From Mesodorylaimus sp. YZB2_4 (Eukaryota > Nematoda > Enoplea > Dorylaimida > Dorylaimidae): a stretch of DNA of 64,000 nt. The notes under the pieces were generated by a model. That model saw only the letters and a program-made list of their open reading frames with translations, was not told where the DNA came from and made no database searches. The translations under genes and the position numbers were made by a program. Shown in pieces: positions 1 through 11,246 of this stretch; position 1 is the first letter of the stretch, and every line of letters begins with the position of its first letter. The DNA lies in assembly GCA_030248295.1 (NCBI GenBank), contig JASANH010001061.1, forward strand, positions 62,001 through 126,000. Reading direction: 5' to 3'.

Positions 1-1
1 A

Positions 2-433
2 GCCGCGGCCATATTCGAAGTGACGAAGGAGCCGTTCAATTTCGGTCTGAATGCTACGATACCGCAAAATTTCATGTACGCCTATTTCATTATTCTCGGC
101 CTGGTCATCCTGGTCTTGGAAGAATTGTATGCCAGTTTCGAAGGCAAAACGGCAACGACAACTTTGTTCACAATTACCTCAACCAAACCATCTCCTGAAC
201 CACAAATGAATAATGTGCCGTCAGCAGTGCCAACAACCAATAAGCCCACTAAAGTGAGTGGCAATATGACCCTGATGATCGTGCCCCTGAAAGTTGTCCT
301 AACGAGTGCTGAGGTGTCCACTGAATGGCTGTACTGTAAATCCTGCTTTGTAACCACAGAGCTACAGGATGTAGAAGGGTCAGACCCCGGGGGTTTACTG
401 TATATCCCAGACTTTGTTCTTTGCAAAGTTTAA
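2..433 (+). CDS. 3' end of an unrecognised single-pass membrane protein (partial)
   Basis: The reading frame is open from the window edge to a TAA at 431-433, so the 5' part lies outside. It encodes about 143 residues. A short segment with an N-glycosylation sequon (NAT) is followed by a strongly hydrophobic stretch (starting FMYAYFIILGLVILVLEELY) that looks like a membrane helix, then a Thr/Ser/Pro-rich tail. The coding part may stop earlier: the region after about position 135 has lower coding character and could be intron. I do not recognise the family. The frame being open into the window and the clean hydrophobic segment are the only support, so confidence is modest. Confidence 0.35.
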   Translation, partial: AAAIFEVTKEPFNFGLNATIPQNFMYAYFIILGLVILVLEELYASFEGKTATTTLFTITSTKPSPEPQMNNVPSAVPTTNKPTKVSGNMTLMIVPLKVVLTSAEVSTEWLYCKSCFVTTELQDVEGSDPGGLLYIPDFVLCKV

Positions 434-1395
434 ATTTCCCGCTTCAAGCCGATCATGGCAATTTGCATAGATAAAATGTCCCTCGCTTTAAAGCCTGTGC
501 GCTAGTTGCTTGACAGAAATTTTCAGTCGACTTTTCCAGATTTATTTATTATACAGTTTTAATTTTCTTTTCACAAAGTGCCCAGAAGTTGTAAAAAGCT
601 TTCAAGAGCGGGGCGCGCACAAGCTAGAAGTATCGCTTTTCATCCGTGTAAAACTGTCATAAGCGGCTCGCTGCGGGAAATTCAGATTTCGAGTTGAACG
701 ATATCTGCGAAATGGTCTTTAATGAAGGGGTAACCCAAGAGACGAAGCATTAGAATTCAGGTATTTGCGTCACACGATCAATGGCATCATGGCGTTGAGC
801 ATGTACTCGAGCTTTGCTGCAGGATGTCCTCGTCGTCTTCTCACAATGCGTCGTTTTCTCTTTTTAGTTCGGTTTCGTTCGCCTAATCGTTTTGGGTTTG
901 TTTGATGTGGTGGCTGTTGTGGTGGCGGTGACTGAAGCTGCCTACGTTGGTGGCTCAGAGCAATAACCACGTGACCATTGATTATATTTTGATACGAGTA
1001 TCTGATCGTCCATTTCCTGATCATAACTCCGCTGGCTGTGGCTCCCCGTTTTGTAACCTTTTTATCGTGCTATGTGGTACGTCGCTTTTTTTGGTGGTGC
1101 CACTGGATCGTCCTTTGGTCATGAAGACAAAATAAATTGATAGTGTTTTGGCCACGCAGTCTGTTTTGAGCGGGCCCGACACGCACTTTCGTTGTGGCAT
1201 GCTTATCCTGCTCATATTCGCATTCTTATCAGCACAGGGCCAAGAAAATAAGCCCACACAGATGGACGTAAAGGACTCTCGATCCCGTGTCGCAACCTAT
1301 CCTAAACACTAACCTGAAAATTCACACAGAGTAGAGGCACCGCACTATTCGGGTATGCACAAAACTTTTCAATACATTCTGTTGCAGAGTCGCGC
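434..1395. other. Intergenic stretch, nothing recognised
   Basis: No exon-like segment flanked by splice sites was seen on either strand. The short open frames here are unlike their neighbours in composition and overlap each other on both strands. Duplication arm A begins at the right edge. Confidence 0.4.
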
Positions 1396-4155
1396 CAGGA
1401 AACCTGCCACATCAACGTCCTTTCATTAGACCCGCACACGGCAGAACGATGGCACAACCAAGGACGAGGCTGAAATGCCCTTCTGGGCGACCAAACTGGA
1501 ATAGTCGAGGTCTGTGGACAGGATGATGTTGTTCAGGTAGTACAAAAGGCAAGTCCGGGCCGAGACACAGGACAAACACTACACGCCTTCTAACTGTATG
1601 CTTGTGTTTTGTCAGAAATTTTTCGGCTCTTCTCTGCCATCCTAACGGTGACTGAAAAGCTCTCGCCTCGGGTCGTTTACAGTTCCAGCACCAAAATGGA
1701 AACATGCCACATTATTTTTGAACTACTGTACATATATTTGGCGAAAGCGATATTTCATTTCAAGTCACGCATAAGAAGTCAATCACGTTGGTGATTCTCG
1801 AAGAAGCTGGGAAAAAAACTACTTTTCTACTTTCCTAGTTTTTACCAGTTCACTAAAAAATCCTTGCGCTTACAGTAAACTGCCATCCTGCGCATCACAC
1901 GCAAAAATGCGCAAAGTGCGTGCAATTTTCTCTGAAATTCGACTCTTGCATTTTTTAAATTGGGATTACGGATTTTAGCAAAACGAAGTTCGCCAACCTT
2001 GTCTTCTGTGAGGACTAATGTACATATCACAGCATACTCACCTTGAAGGTCACCCCAACCCCGGTCTACTGTAGCTTTAACCCTTAGTTGGTCTATTTCT
2101 TGGGTCCACAGACCCATTTACGGCGGTTAGAACAAAGACCAGTTCTTAGACGCTGAAGGTGAACATAAAACCGGTTTTCACAAGGAAAAGACGCACACGG
2201 CTAACCTGTTTCCACACGGACCAACTAAGGGTTAAGGAGCAACCTGACTTACCTTTGGTTCACACAGACAACGAATGTACTCGTATTCTTTTTTTGGCAT
2301 TATACATGCCACACTGCACCCAATCACCACCCCTTTGACACAAGGCAGCGTCTAATTTTAGCTCAATTTTTCCAAAATACTGACAAGCTGCTCTTCTACA
2401 CACAGCATGTCTTCGAAAAGAAGTTTGCGCAAAAACCACCGCCTTCATCTTACTAACTACAGTATGATAATCCTGTATGATCCTCGGATGCACCTTGCTT
2501 GAACGCAACAATTGCGTCAGGCGACAAGCAGTGATAAGGCGTGTCGGAAATTGTTTACCCGATAAAGCGTTCCACTAACGGCACGCGCGTTCGAACACTG
2601 GGCCCCCGATTATTCTGGTAACAGATGCCTGTGACACTGTCGATGCAACAGTGTCACTTCCGTCCCGCATTGGACGGGCAGGGAGCGCGCAACTCGCAAT
2701 CACTGCGCACACACTGCCCACTCGACATGATCCTGCCAGTGCCCGCTCAAGCTGGCGAAAAGCATAAACAGACAACACAATGGCAAACAGAGATGACGAC
2801 GAGTCAGCGCAATCCGCGTCGTAATTGCCACTATTCACAAAAAGGCCATATAAGCGGCGCCCAGCAGGTGGAAATGAATAGTTCACACTGATCTGCTTAT
2901 GCGACTTGTTGCAATGCTGTCCAATCAGACGTGCCTGTGGGCCGTGCTGGCTGTGGTCTGCCGGGCCAGTGTCCTCGACTGCCAGTGCAGACTGCGTTCT
3001 GATGAAGGCGGCAGGAGAAGAGCCTGCGCCGAGTCCAAAGCTGGACTGACGCCTTGCGTGCTGCTGGGCCAGCTGAGCTACGGGACCAGCGAAGGGAGCA
3101 ACTTTAAGGCCGCCACGACAGAAATGATGAACCTGCTGGTGAGTGTGGCCTCCTGAACTTGCTGCTGGCCAAACCTGCTCAGTCGACCACGAATTTTTCC
3201 CCTGATTCTTGCAGCCAGTATTCTTCGAGTCAGCTGAATCTTCCTTCTGTTTCAGGGCGAACCAGAAAAGGGTAATCGCAGGCACTATCCAGTGTACGTG
3301 GGACTTTTGCGGCTGTTCCAGCAGTGTCTGCCCCGTTTGCCTAGTCCGATAGAGCCCGGCACGACGACTCAGGAACAGGTGAGTGGCCGAATCAAATGTG
3401 TTTTGGCCGCCGAGGGCGCACGAGCATTGTATTTTGGGAAAATCTGAACGGGGCTGACCTATTGTCCCGATTGTCGTGCCTAGAATGCCCGAAGACATGT
3501 CCTCGCGCTGGCAGGTTATGGTATGACCATGGCTGAGACAACATCTCTGCATCCACCTGCTTTCCCCACCCGTTTTCTGTCGCTGGCCAATTGGTCCATA
3601 CTGTCCTGCAAAGCCTAGGAATCGAGCTCGACTCTGGTTGTTTCAGCTGATGGGCCTCGACGAAATGGCCTCCTCGGTCAGACAAGCCTTGTGGCTGCTC
3701 GAACAACTTCTAAGAAACGGAATGGAAGGGAGGCACGCCGCCGAATTGAACTATTTCGCAGAGTATGCCCACATCGCGCTCACCGACCGCCTCTGCTCCA
3801 TGCAACACTTCAAACTGGCAATACTGGGGCAGCCAGTGGACTACCGGAAACAGAATGTGCAACTGCAACTGACTGGGCCAGGCTGCGACTGGTCCTGCCG
3901 TGGCAGTTATTATTGCAAGGAAGAGCAGAAACGCCTGATTGTCAAGTCGATTGCAGATTTGGTCCAGCGACTTCATCAGAATGTGAACGTGATGCAGTCG
4001 CGATGCCAGCGTGGGGAGTGGGTGGAGTAGGCCCTGTCCAGGCCCGGCGTGCCAGCCAGCTCATTCAAGTGCCAAAATGGGATACTCGGGTCGATACTCT
4101 GTTCAATGCTTTAAGTGACGATGCATATATTCTGTACTTGTAACCAGCAAGTGAA
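1396..4155 (+). repeat. Arm A of a 2.7 kb inverted duplication (partner 38160-40804)
   Basis: From the segment reading caggaaacctgccacatc (1396) to about 4155, this block is repeated in inverted orientation at 38160-40804. The match includes the whole secreted-protein gene, both its introns and about 1.5 kb upstream. Coding exons differ by only a few bases, and introns match almost as well, so the duplication or a later conversion is recent. Small indels distinguish the arms, for example an extra segment near 40710-40750 in arm B. Homology stops abruptly just past the stop codon side, near the gtgaatgtga segment. Confidence 0.85.
2899..4030 (+). CDS. Secreted cysteine-containing protein, unknown family, copy A
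   Basis: Three exons, 2899-3138, 3256-3378 and 3647-4030, all phase 0 with canonical GT-AG borders, give 248 residues. Residues 1-23 look like a signal peptide (hydrophobic core CLWAVLAVVC). Ten cysteines follow in the mature part, at 28, 30, 43, 53, 104, 171, 201, 205, 211 and 241. The third exon is rich in amphipathic helical sequence and carries a tight cysteine cluster, GCDWSCRGSYYC. There is no transmembrane helix after the signal, so export is inferred. I do not recognise the family. Two relatives lie in this window: a near-identical inverted copy at 38295-39426 and a diverged paralogue at 5543-7414 with the same exon lengths. Conservation between paralogues supports a real protein rather than a chance frame. 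Confidence 0.8.
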
Positions 4156-4439
4156 TGTGACGCTACTGGAGACGGAAAAATGAAAAAGGAACCTGTAAAA
4201 TCTAAAGAAACCTCAAAGAGACAATTGTAGTCCAGGCTTGTTTGTGGCGTAGTCACGTGGTCTCCTTTTTTCACTCGTCTCCTAACTGGAGCACCTCCAC
4301 GCGAGGGCATCCTGGACAGGACACTGACTTCCTCGAACGATGGCGGGTGAGCTGTGAACCCTGCCGGTGTTCGACAGCCGAGACTGTCTACTCCTTTGGC
4401 TTCCGTCTCTCCCCTCGGAGCATCTCGGCGGTGACAGGT

Positions 4440-4600
4440 TAGTCACCCACGGCCTGGCGTGCGAGGTCGCAAACTGACCTCCATCACCGGGGATCGAACC
4501 CGGGACGAGTCCAGCCACTCGCTCCCAAGCAATAGGGAGAGACGAATGCCGAACCGCTGCACCCGCGGTCGCCCTGGTCCTCAATGGGTCACTGTGCCGC
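4440..4600 (-). repeat. tRNA-derived SINE-like element
   Basis: On the minus strand a tRNA-like internal promoter is visible. An A-box-like segment (GCAGCGGTTCGGCATTCG) is followed by a B box reading CGGGTTCGATCCCCGG at about 4490-4505. This is the expected layout of a tRNA-derived SINE head. It sits between the copy A gene and its paralogue. There is no foldable full tRNA, so it is a repeat and not a tRNA gene. Confidence 0.55.
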
Positions 4601-5542
4601 GCGTTTTGCAAAATGTCTGCTTACCACCTGCGATTAGAAAAATTTGATTCATATCATTTTACAGTTGTAGTTTTGACACAGGTGTATTTCACACGTAAAC
4701 TATTCACGCATGCATTTGTTGTTTACAGGCCTGCACAAAAAGATCAAGTAACGTTATTCACCGCGTAGTATGCACCGTCAAAAATCCTTATTAGATTAAT
4801 CTCTTCAAAGTAAAAACAAAGGCGCTAAAAAGTTGACAGGTTCACCTCTTAAAATGCTAGTTTATTGGTCCTAATTGCAGGGGGAATTAAGATGCAGATT
4901 GCTGGACGGCCAAACTAAGAGCCCAGAACCACAATCCTGATCTAAACAAAAAGCTCATTGCATTTTTCAAACCTTTTCGAAGAAAACCCGTAGTGCACGT
5001 GCTGCTGATATATAAAAATTGTTGGCCAAAAGGGGCTACTTGTAAGCTTCTACGATTTACAATGCCTGCTGGCCGACAGAGCATATCCACCGTTTGCAGC
5101 TGAGGCGAGACGGGAAAATTGGGTTGCACTGGCATACAATGTCCAATGGCCTCGTGGCCTGTTGGGTTAGGTGTCTGCCTCTCACACCACCAATAAATCA
5201 TTTCGTATAAAATGTGTCCCTTCATCCTCGAGTGCGCATAAGCATTTGGTGATGTGGTAAATCATGAACATGAACATAATTATACCTGACTCGCTAGAAA
5301 TCGATCGCCAGTGCCTGTGCAATTCACACAAAGAATGTTTGCCATGGCCTGGCATTTGCGCCGAAGGAAAAGAGCCCGCACCCGAAACTAGCTTTTACAC
5401 CACTTTGCATGCATGTGGTAAAGTGAGACTAAAGCTTGCTGGAATATAACCCGCACAATAGAAGATTGGCAGTAGCACATGCCAGTATCAGGATTGAAGG
5501 TGCCTCGCTGCGAACGGTGGAAGCTTAGCTGCGGTCCACGAT
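4601..5542. other. Intergenic, mostly unassigned
   Basis: Between the convergent copy A gene and paralogue C I see no exon with splice borders. Near 5163-5190 there is an A-box-like segment (GTTAGGTGTCTGCCTCTCAC) resembling the SINE head at 19520, without a B box. Confidence 0.4.
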
Positions 5543-7414
5543 TTACCCTGCCTGTTCGCCAAACTGAAAGTCTGATCGCATCACGTTCACATTCTGATGA
5601 AGTCGCTGGATCAAATCTGCAATCGACTTGACAATCAGGCGTTTCCGTTCTTCCACGCAATAATAACTGTGATGGCAAGACCAGTTGCAGCCTGGCAGAG
5701 TCAGTTGGATGTTCTGTTCCGCGTAGTCCCTCGGCTGCCCGACCACTGCCAATCTGAAATGTTCTATTGAGCACAGACGATCACTGAGGGCAATATGAGC
5801 ATTTTCTGAGTAGTAATTCATTTCGATGGCGTAACTCCCCTCGATTGGCGTCACTAGCAGGGCTTCAAGCATCGATACAGCTTGATTAAGCGATCGCTCC
5901 ATGTCATTCAGGCTGACCAGCTGTAATCAAGCGGAAAGCTGTGTTAATACTGGCTATTATTCTCAAAATCAAGCCATTCTTTGATTCGCACCCTCAAAAT
6001 GCACGAAAGCGCTGAAGATGGCATCTTTGGATAATCATGAATTCAATTGGAAGACTGACTGATGTTCCTGCCGCTGATAGGAACATTCCCTCTGACTTCA
6101 ATATCACAGATCACCCGGTCTACAGTGACGACCTACATACTGTGGACACATAAGGTTACTTGTGCGTGAACAGTACGCCAAGCACCGCGCAAAGGCTGAT
6201 CTTGTTTGGACACAGTGTGTGTGTGAAATTTTCCCCAGCAGTTTTTAGAAGTGTGCCCAACTGATCACACCCTCCACAAACAAAGACTTCAAAAAGCTGT
6301 GTATCTATCGAAATAGATGCTCATACTGTATTGTACCCCAACTACAGTATACGTACAGTATGCATGGAGTCTGAAGACAAGACATGGCCAACATAAAAGA
6401 TTCCACGCCCAGATATTACCAAACTATACCAGCTGCACGCGGCTCTGCAGTGCATCGCATACATTTGACGGTCAGAAAAAGTTTAAGAATTTTTGGGAAG
6501 ATGAGTTAAGAGAAGAGGAACTGCATGGTACAGTGCGCTCATGAGAGCAAGGTACACTTTAGATTTCCCAGTCAGACGTCGGGTCGGAAAACCACAAAAG
6601 TGGCGGTGACTGATACGAAAATTCTTACCAGGGGCTGCCTGGAAGCCATACAGCCTCTGTTAGCTGCGCCCCCTGCAATGGCTATTTTAAATCGTGCTAT
6701 CATATCCCCTGCAATGGATATTTTAAAATTTAGTTTTATGCAACGCAATATCTCCTAATAGGAGACTCCTGACTCCTATAGGAGCTAGGAAAGTTTTATG
6801 CAACAGACCATGGGAATATGACAGCAGCGAAGAGTTGCGAGTACCTATATTTATCTTGAGGCAATTGTGAGCAGCTAAGTTTGGTTTCAGCAAAGTTCCG
6901 CCACAACAGTTTGCTTACCTGTTCCTGAAGCGACATCCCAGGCTGCATTAAACCGGGCAGACGAGGAAGACACTGCTGGATTGGCCGTAAGAGAAGCATG
7001 TACACTGGAGTGTCCTTGAAATTCCCTATTTCCGGCAGCCCCTAGAAGAGAAATTGTTGCGAGCCATGTGCCTTTAGGCAGTGTACTCGATTTAGACAGC
7101 CCCTACAAAACCTTTAGAGCCTTCGAGGATGACTTGCGCAAGCCTAGGCTCGGCGATGATGGATCGAGGCGCATTACCAGCAGGCTCATCATTTCTGTCG
7201 TAACACGCTTGAATTGGCTCTGTTCACTGGTCCCATAACTCAGCTGACGTAACAGCACGCAAGGCGTCAGACCAGCTTTCGACTCGGCGCAGGCTCTTCT
7301 CCTGGTGACTTGGTCAAATCGCAGGCTGCACTGGCATTCCAGCACACTGGCCTGGCTGATCAGAACATGGAGGGCCCCCAGGCAGGCCAAACGCACCGAC
7401 ACAGCTGTGCTCAT
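5543..7414 (-). CDS. Secreted cysteine-containing protein, diverged paralogue C
   Basis: Three exons on the minus strand (7178-7414, 6919-7041, 5543-5920), phase 0 throughout, give 245 residues. Exon lengths of 237, 123 and 378 bp mirror the 240, 123 and 384 bp of copies A and B, so the gene structure is shared. The N-terminus has a signal peptide (core LACLGALHVLISQA), then the conserved cysteines of the family: ECQC, RRRAC, LTPC, QQC, RLC and GCNWSCHHSYYC. The tenth cysteine, near the C-terminus of copies A and B, is replaced here (RSRC against RSDF). Segments such as ACAESKAGLTPCVLL and LIVKSIADL are nearly unchanged, while the middle has diverged. The first intron (after exon 1) is 136 bp and the second 998 bp. 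Function is unknown; a secreted role is inferred. Confidence 0.75.
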
Positions 7415-8849
7415 AGCTCGGCCAATCTGAAGGTAATGCGATCAAATTGCAGTAGCTGTTGTACTTACCAGCTGATATATATGTCATCAGTGGAGTGGAA
7501 TCTGGTCATCCTTGGCTTGTGATTACTCCACGTTATCTCCCTGCCACCGCCCTTAAACATCGATTGTTGGTTTATAAAATCCTGATGCTTTCATATTTGT
7601 TACATTGCCTCACACGCGGCACCATGCATGACCAAGTAGGCGGGGTCGGGGCTTGGTCGCTGGCATCGATTCAGGTGCGCTTTTGAATCATGCACCGTGT
7701 TTTGTTAGTTTAGTAAAAATTGCAAACCAAATGTGCCAACTGGCGGTTGGTAAACTCGTGAGCTCTCGCCTTATCACAAATTCTTGCTCACCAAAAGTAC
7801 AATCTAGATTGGAATTTCGAAAAAAAAACCGAGCGCGTATTTGAGGGCACTTTTTGCTCAGGTTGCTTCCTTATACTACGAATTCAGTCCGCAACAAATT
7901 CTTAAGAGCTACTTTGCAGAAATAGTTTTAAAATAAGATGAGCTTGGTTGTCCCGAGTTTTGATAATGACTAATGTCAACATTTTTTGGCATTCTTAACA
8001 TTTTTGCCTGATAAAAAAGATTGCGCCTGATTAAAAGGCCAAAAGCCGGCCATTATCTTTATATTCGCCACTGGAGGATCAGCAGCCACCTAGACAGCAC
8101 GGCTAGCATGATGCGACTGGCAGACAAAACGGTGGTGAAATCTGTGGGGTGTCAATATGCACCTAGCCCGTTGTTAGTACTTTTGGAAGGTCACCTACAA
8201 ATTCAATGTCCACTAGCCCGTTGTCTTCCTCATTCGCTACCCTCGATGCCCATATATATTCAGTCAAAATCAACAGTCGCTTTTGCTTTTTCTGCACTCA
8301 TAATCAGCTCCAGCTTACCAGCATCATTGAGCTGATTGCACCACCTACTGACCTTTACCTTATTTCTGCTTCGTAAAGAACTCTTACCGCAATCGATGCA
8401 CGAATCGTTTGCATGAGATCGTCGACCAGCTTCCAGAAATCGTTGACTTTGATGCATTGCACGAATACGAGGTACACTTTGTGAATACTGTATGTTCCCC
8501 TTGCTCGTCCTCACAAAAAACCTGCAAAAAGCCTTGGCAGCTTGAAAAAAGAATATGCCGCAACCTAAATGACCCAGAATCCAACAGCCTGTCTGGGTAC
8601 CTTAATCTGCCGAGGCTTTCTCCTTCTGGCCAGGCGCCACACACTCCGAACGGTCCCAGATGTGTTTTGCTATCTCTGAATTCTTCAGATCAGTTTCCTG
8701 TGCGACTACTTAATGAAACCCTACCCCAAGTACCCTCACCATCCTATAATATCACAAAAAAATTAGCCTTAGATTTCGCATTCATCCACATTCCGTTTTA
8801 CTGATTTACGGATCGTATCGATATCAAGTCGATCCGGTAAAACGTTGAC
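7415..8849. other. Intergenic, nothing convincing
   Basis: This is the upstream region of paralogue C on the minus strand. Several open frames exist, but none has splice borders with a matching partner or recognisable domains. A piece reading ccacacactccgaacggtcccagatgt (8637-8664) is also found inside the composite repeat at 9486, so repeat debris reaches back to here. Confidence 0.4.
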
Positions 8850-9832
8850 TTTGCAAGGAGAAAGGATTAATTTGAACTCGGTGAGCTCTGAATATCGCTA
8901 ACCAGGGAACAAATTCACTATTCGGCCTCGCTTTGGTGCATAAACAAATGCATTGATCCTTCCAACCGAGCATACGACTGGTCATGAACGAGGACAGCAT
9001 CACCAGAAATATGCTCGGGAGAGGACAAACGCTCAAAAAAAGGAGAACTGCTTCTGCAACGAAATGAAAAGATAAATTTGAACCCGGTGAGCTCATCAGG
9101 CACGATGACCGAGGAACAAATTCATGCTCTCACCTCGCATTTGAGAAAGTGCCGGCCGCCCTGGTGAGTGCGGCTCTAGTCATGACCGAATCCCGCAGGA
9201 CCAGAAACACGCCCACGAGGGTGGCCAGCCTGCACGAATGTCGGGTTTCGAGGCTTCGATGCGTGAATGCTCAGCTTCGGTGACGACCAGACCCCGCCAC
9301 CGAGCTGACATGCACGCAACGAGGTCCGAGCAGGGACTCGGTGTGCACTCGCCCCGGCCTAGAACTGGTGCAATATGACCACGTCCACACATTGCACTGG
9401 CCCCGACCATGACGCCCGCATCACGAACAGATCGGTCCGAGGACTGTGCAGAGTGTGGGTCTAGTCATGACTCGTCTCCCCACGACCAAACACACACTCC
9501 GAACGGTCCCAGATATGTTTTCCGTCCAAAAATTTTGCCAGAAAGAGGCGAAAGAGTGGGAGGACCGCTGCAGGCCAGTGCAGGCTGTGATGACGGGACA
9601 CAACACCAACAACCCAAACTAGCCCGAGCAACCAACCAATATTTCCTTCATCTTACCATGCTGACATTGGCAAGAACAACGCATAAGTTCGAACCCGGTG
9701 AGCACTCAAATTTGGCTCCACCTAAATTCTTACTTATGCGCAGTCCAAATGCACTCCAGGCAAGGGATGAAATGTGGAATGATGTCCTCTGGCCACTCGT
9801 CGGCTTAAATATGCCCTGGTGACCTCGAGTGA
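8850..9832. repeat. Composite interspersed repeat, copy 1 (copy 2 at 49407-50432)
   Basis: The block shares many segments, in order, with 49407-50432. These include ttgcaaggagaaagga at the start, ccgagcatacgactggtcat, gagaggacaaacgctcaaa, gaccagaccccgccaccgag, gcaggccagtgcaggctgtg and gacacaacaccaacaaccc. Within one copy a subunit reading roughly GAACCCGGTGAGCTC recurs near 8873, 9079 and 9691. Its reverse complement contains a B-box-like CCGGGTTCGAATTC, which suggests tRNA-derived modules joined together. No transposase or reverse transcriptase is encoded. Confidence 0.65.
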
Positions 9833-10377
9833 GTGACCCTCCGGACCGTCGATTAGTGTGACTACAAGGCGTCGAACAAAGGCACTGGACAAAGTCTTTG
9901 TCCCACGATAGCCAAGGGCGAGACCGCATAATGCAGTGTGTATGTTGAAAGGGGGGACATGAGACACCTGAAGGGAGTCGCACCGACTTAGAGTACCTAA
10001 TACTATGAGCAAGCATGTGTTGTCCGACAACGAGTTGGCTTTTTGATTATGCAAGGGTGCAGTGTAAAGTCAAATAGTAACACTCTTGGGTAGAGCGCTC
10101 TTTTTATTGTTCCGATGCGGTTTTGCTGTCCAGTCCGTGAGACTGGTGAGTCTGTTCAAAATATTTGTCTAGCAGCCAAACATTCTATATTTGATGCGAA
10201 AGAGCCAACCAGGCGCAGAGATCCATGATGAACTCGTGACTGTTCATGAGAATTATGCCACCACGAAATGTCAACTTTTTTTCGCATTATCGAATTACAG
10301 TTGGTTGTTCAATGTCAAGTGTCAAGTCACGAGTGTCAAAACGGAGGCAGATGTTTCATGTTTGCTGCTTGTTCTAG
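9833..10377. other. Intergenic, nothing recognised
   Basis: No domain, RNA or repeat with a partner in this window was found. The frame of the following candidate exon is open from 10191. Confidence 0.35.
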
Positions 10378-10574
10378 GTTTGACGGTTTCTGCCATTGCG
10401 TTCGACATCCCGAAGCAAATTGACCACGTAATAACACTAGAAAGTGGGCATAAAATTTGTGATATCTTGGTGGAACAAGAACACCAAAACGATTGGAAAT
10501 CTCATCTGGTTCGCACGCTCGACTTTGAATTCGAGGACAAAAAGGGGCAAATTATTGGCATTTCTACTCATCAG
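10378..10574 (+). CDS. Candidate exon of an unknown secreted or membrane protein
   Basis: A segment open in one frame is bordered by ttgttctag on the left and CAG|GTGTCT on the right. It encodes a hydrophobic start (GLTVSAIAF) followed by a charged, exon-like sequence (DIPKQIDHVITLESGHKICD and on to KKGQIIGISTHQ). If the frame continues upstream, the residues LLLVLGLTVSAIA would form a signal peptide core. I could not find a following exon in a compatible phase, although several frames stay open at 10600-10790. The family is not recognised. It may be a real exon or a remnant. Confidence 0.3.
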
Positions 10575-11246
10575 GTGTCTTCACTTCATTTCTAATGTCG
10601 TTTCCTCTTCTCACATCGAGTGAAATTTTCAATTGGCGCATATCAAATCGTCAAATGTCAGAACCTTCCTTGAATTCACCGCAACCGCCGCAATGCATAT
10701 CGTCTTCCAGACCGCTGAATTTTTCACGCTGCATCGAGGCAGCGTGGGCTTGCATACCAAACCTTTACTACGATTCACAAAAGTGATTCACACAGCAACA
10801 CTATCAAAAAAGCGCATTAGCTACAATTCCAGTCATCCCTCCCCCCTGCGTGCATCTACTTCTACAGCACTCAGCCTCCATAAAACAATAAAATCCACTC
10901 TAATACCCCGGGTCCAATCTGGTCGTCCGCACTAGCCTCTCGTCATCACATCGAATCGTTGTAACCACTTAAAGCACCTCATGACAAGAAAGCGAGAAAT
11001 TCTATCCCAGACTTCAACCTAGCTACAAACCGGACAGCCTCCCCTAACCGATACGGTCACTCTACCCACACTCATCCAAATATAATTTAGGTCCTAACAA
11101 AAAACCAAACCTGCACATCATGATACAATCCACACCCAACACAGACAATTATTTCTAAGGCATCCCGCAGAGAGCATTGCTCAAAAAATATATTTGCTGC
11201 CAATCTCACAAAAAATCTTCATTATTCAATCGATTTCTTAACTACT
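10575..11246. other. Unassigned stretch downstream of the mannosidase gene
   Basis: Low-complexity C/A-rich sequence fills 10820-11150. No supported gene is seen apart from weak open frames continuing from the candidate exon on the left. Confidence 0.35.

Noticed and set aside
2575..3552. Long minus-strand open frame (325 codons) opposite the secreted gene copy A
   Set aside because: It lies antisense to verified exons and across their introns, and has no domain. Copy B keeps only shorter pieces of it.
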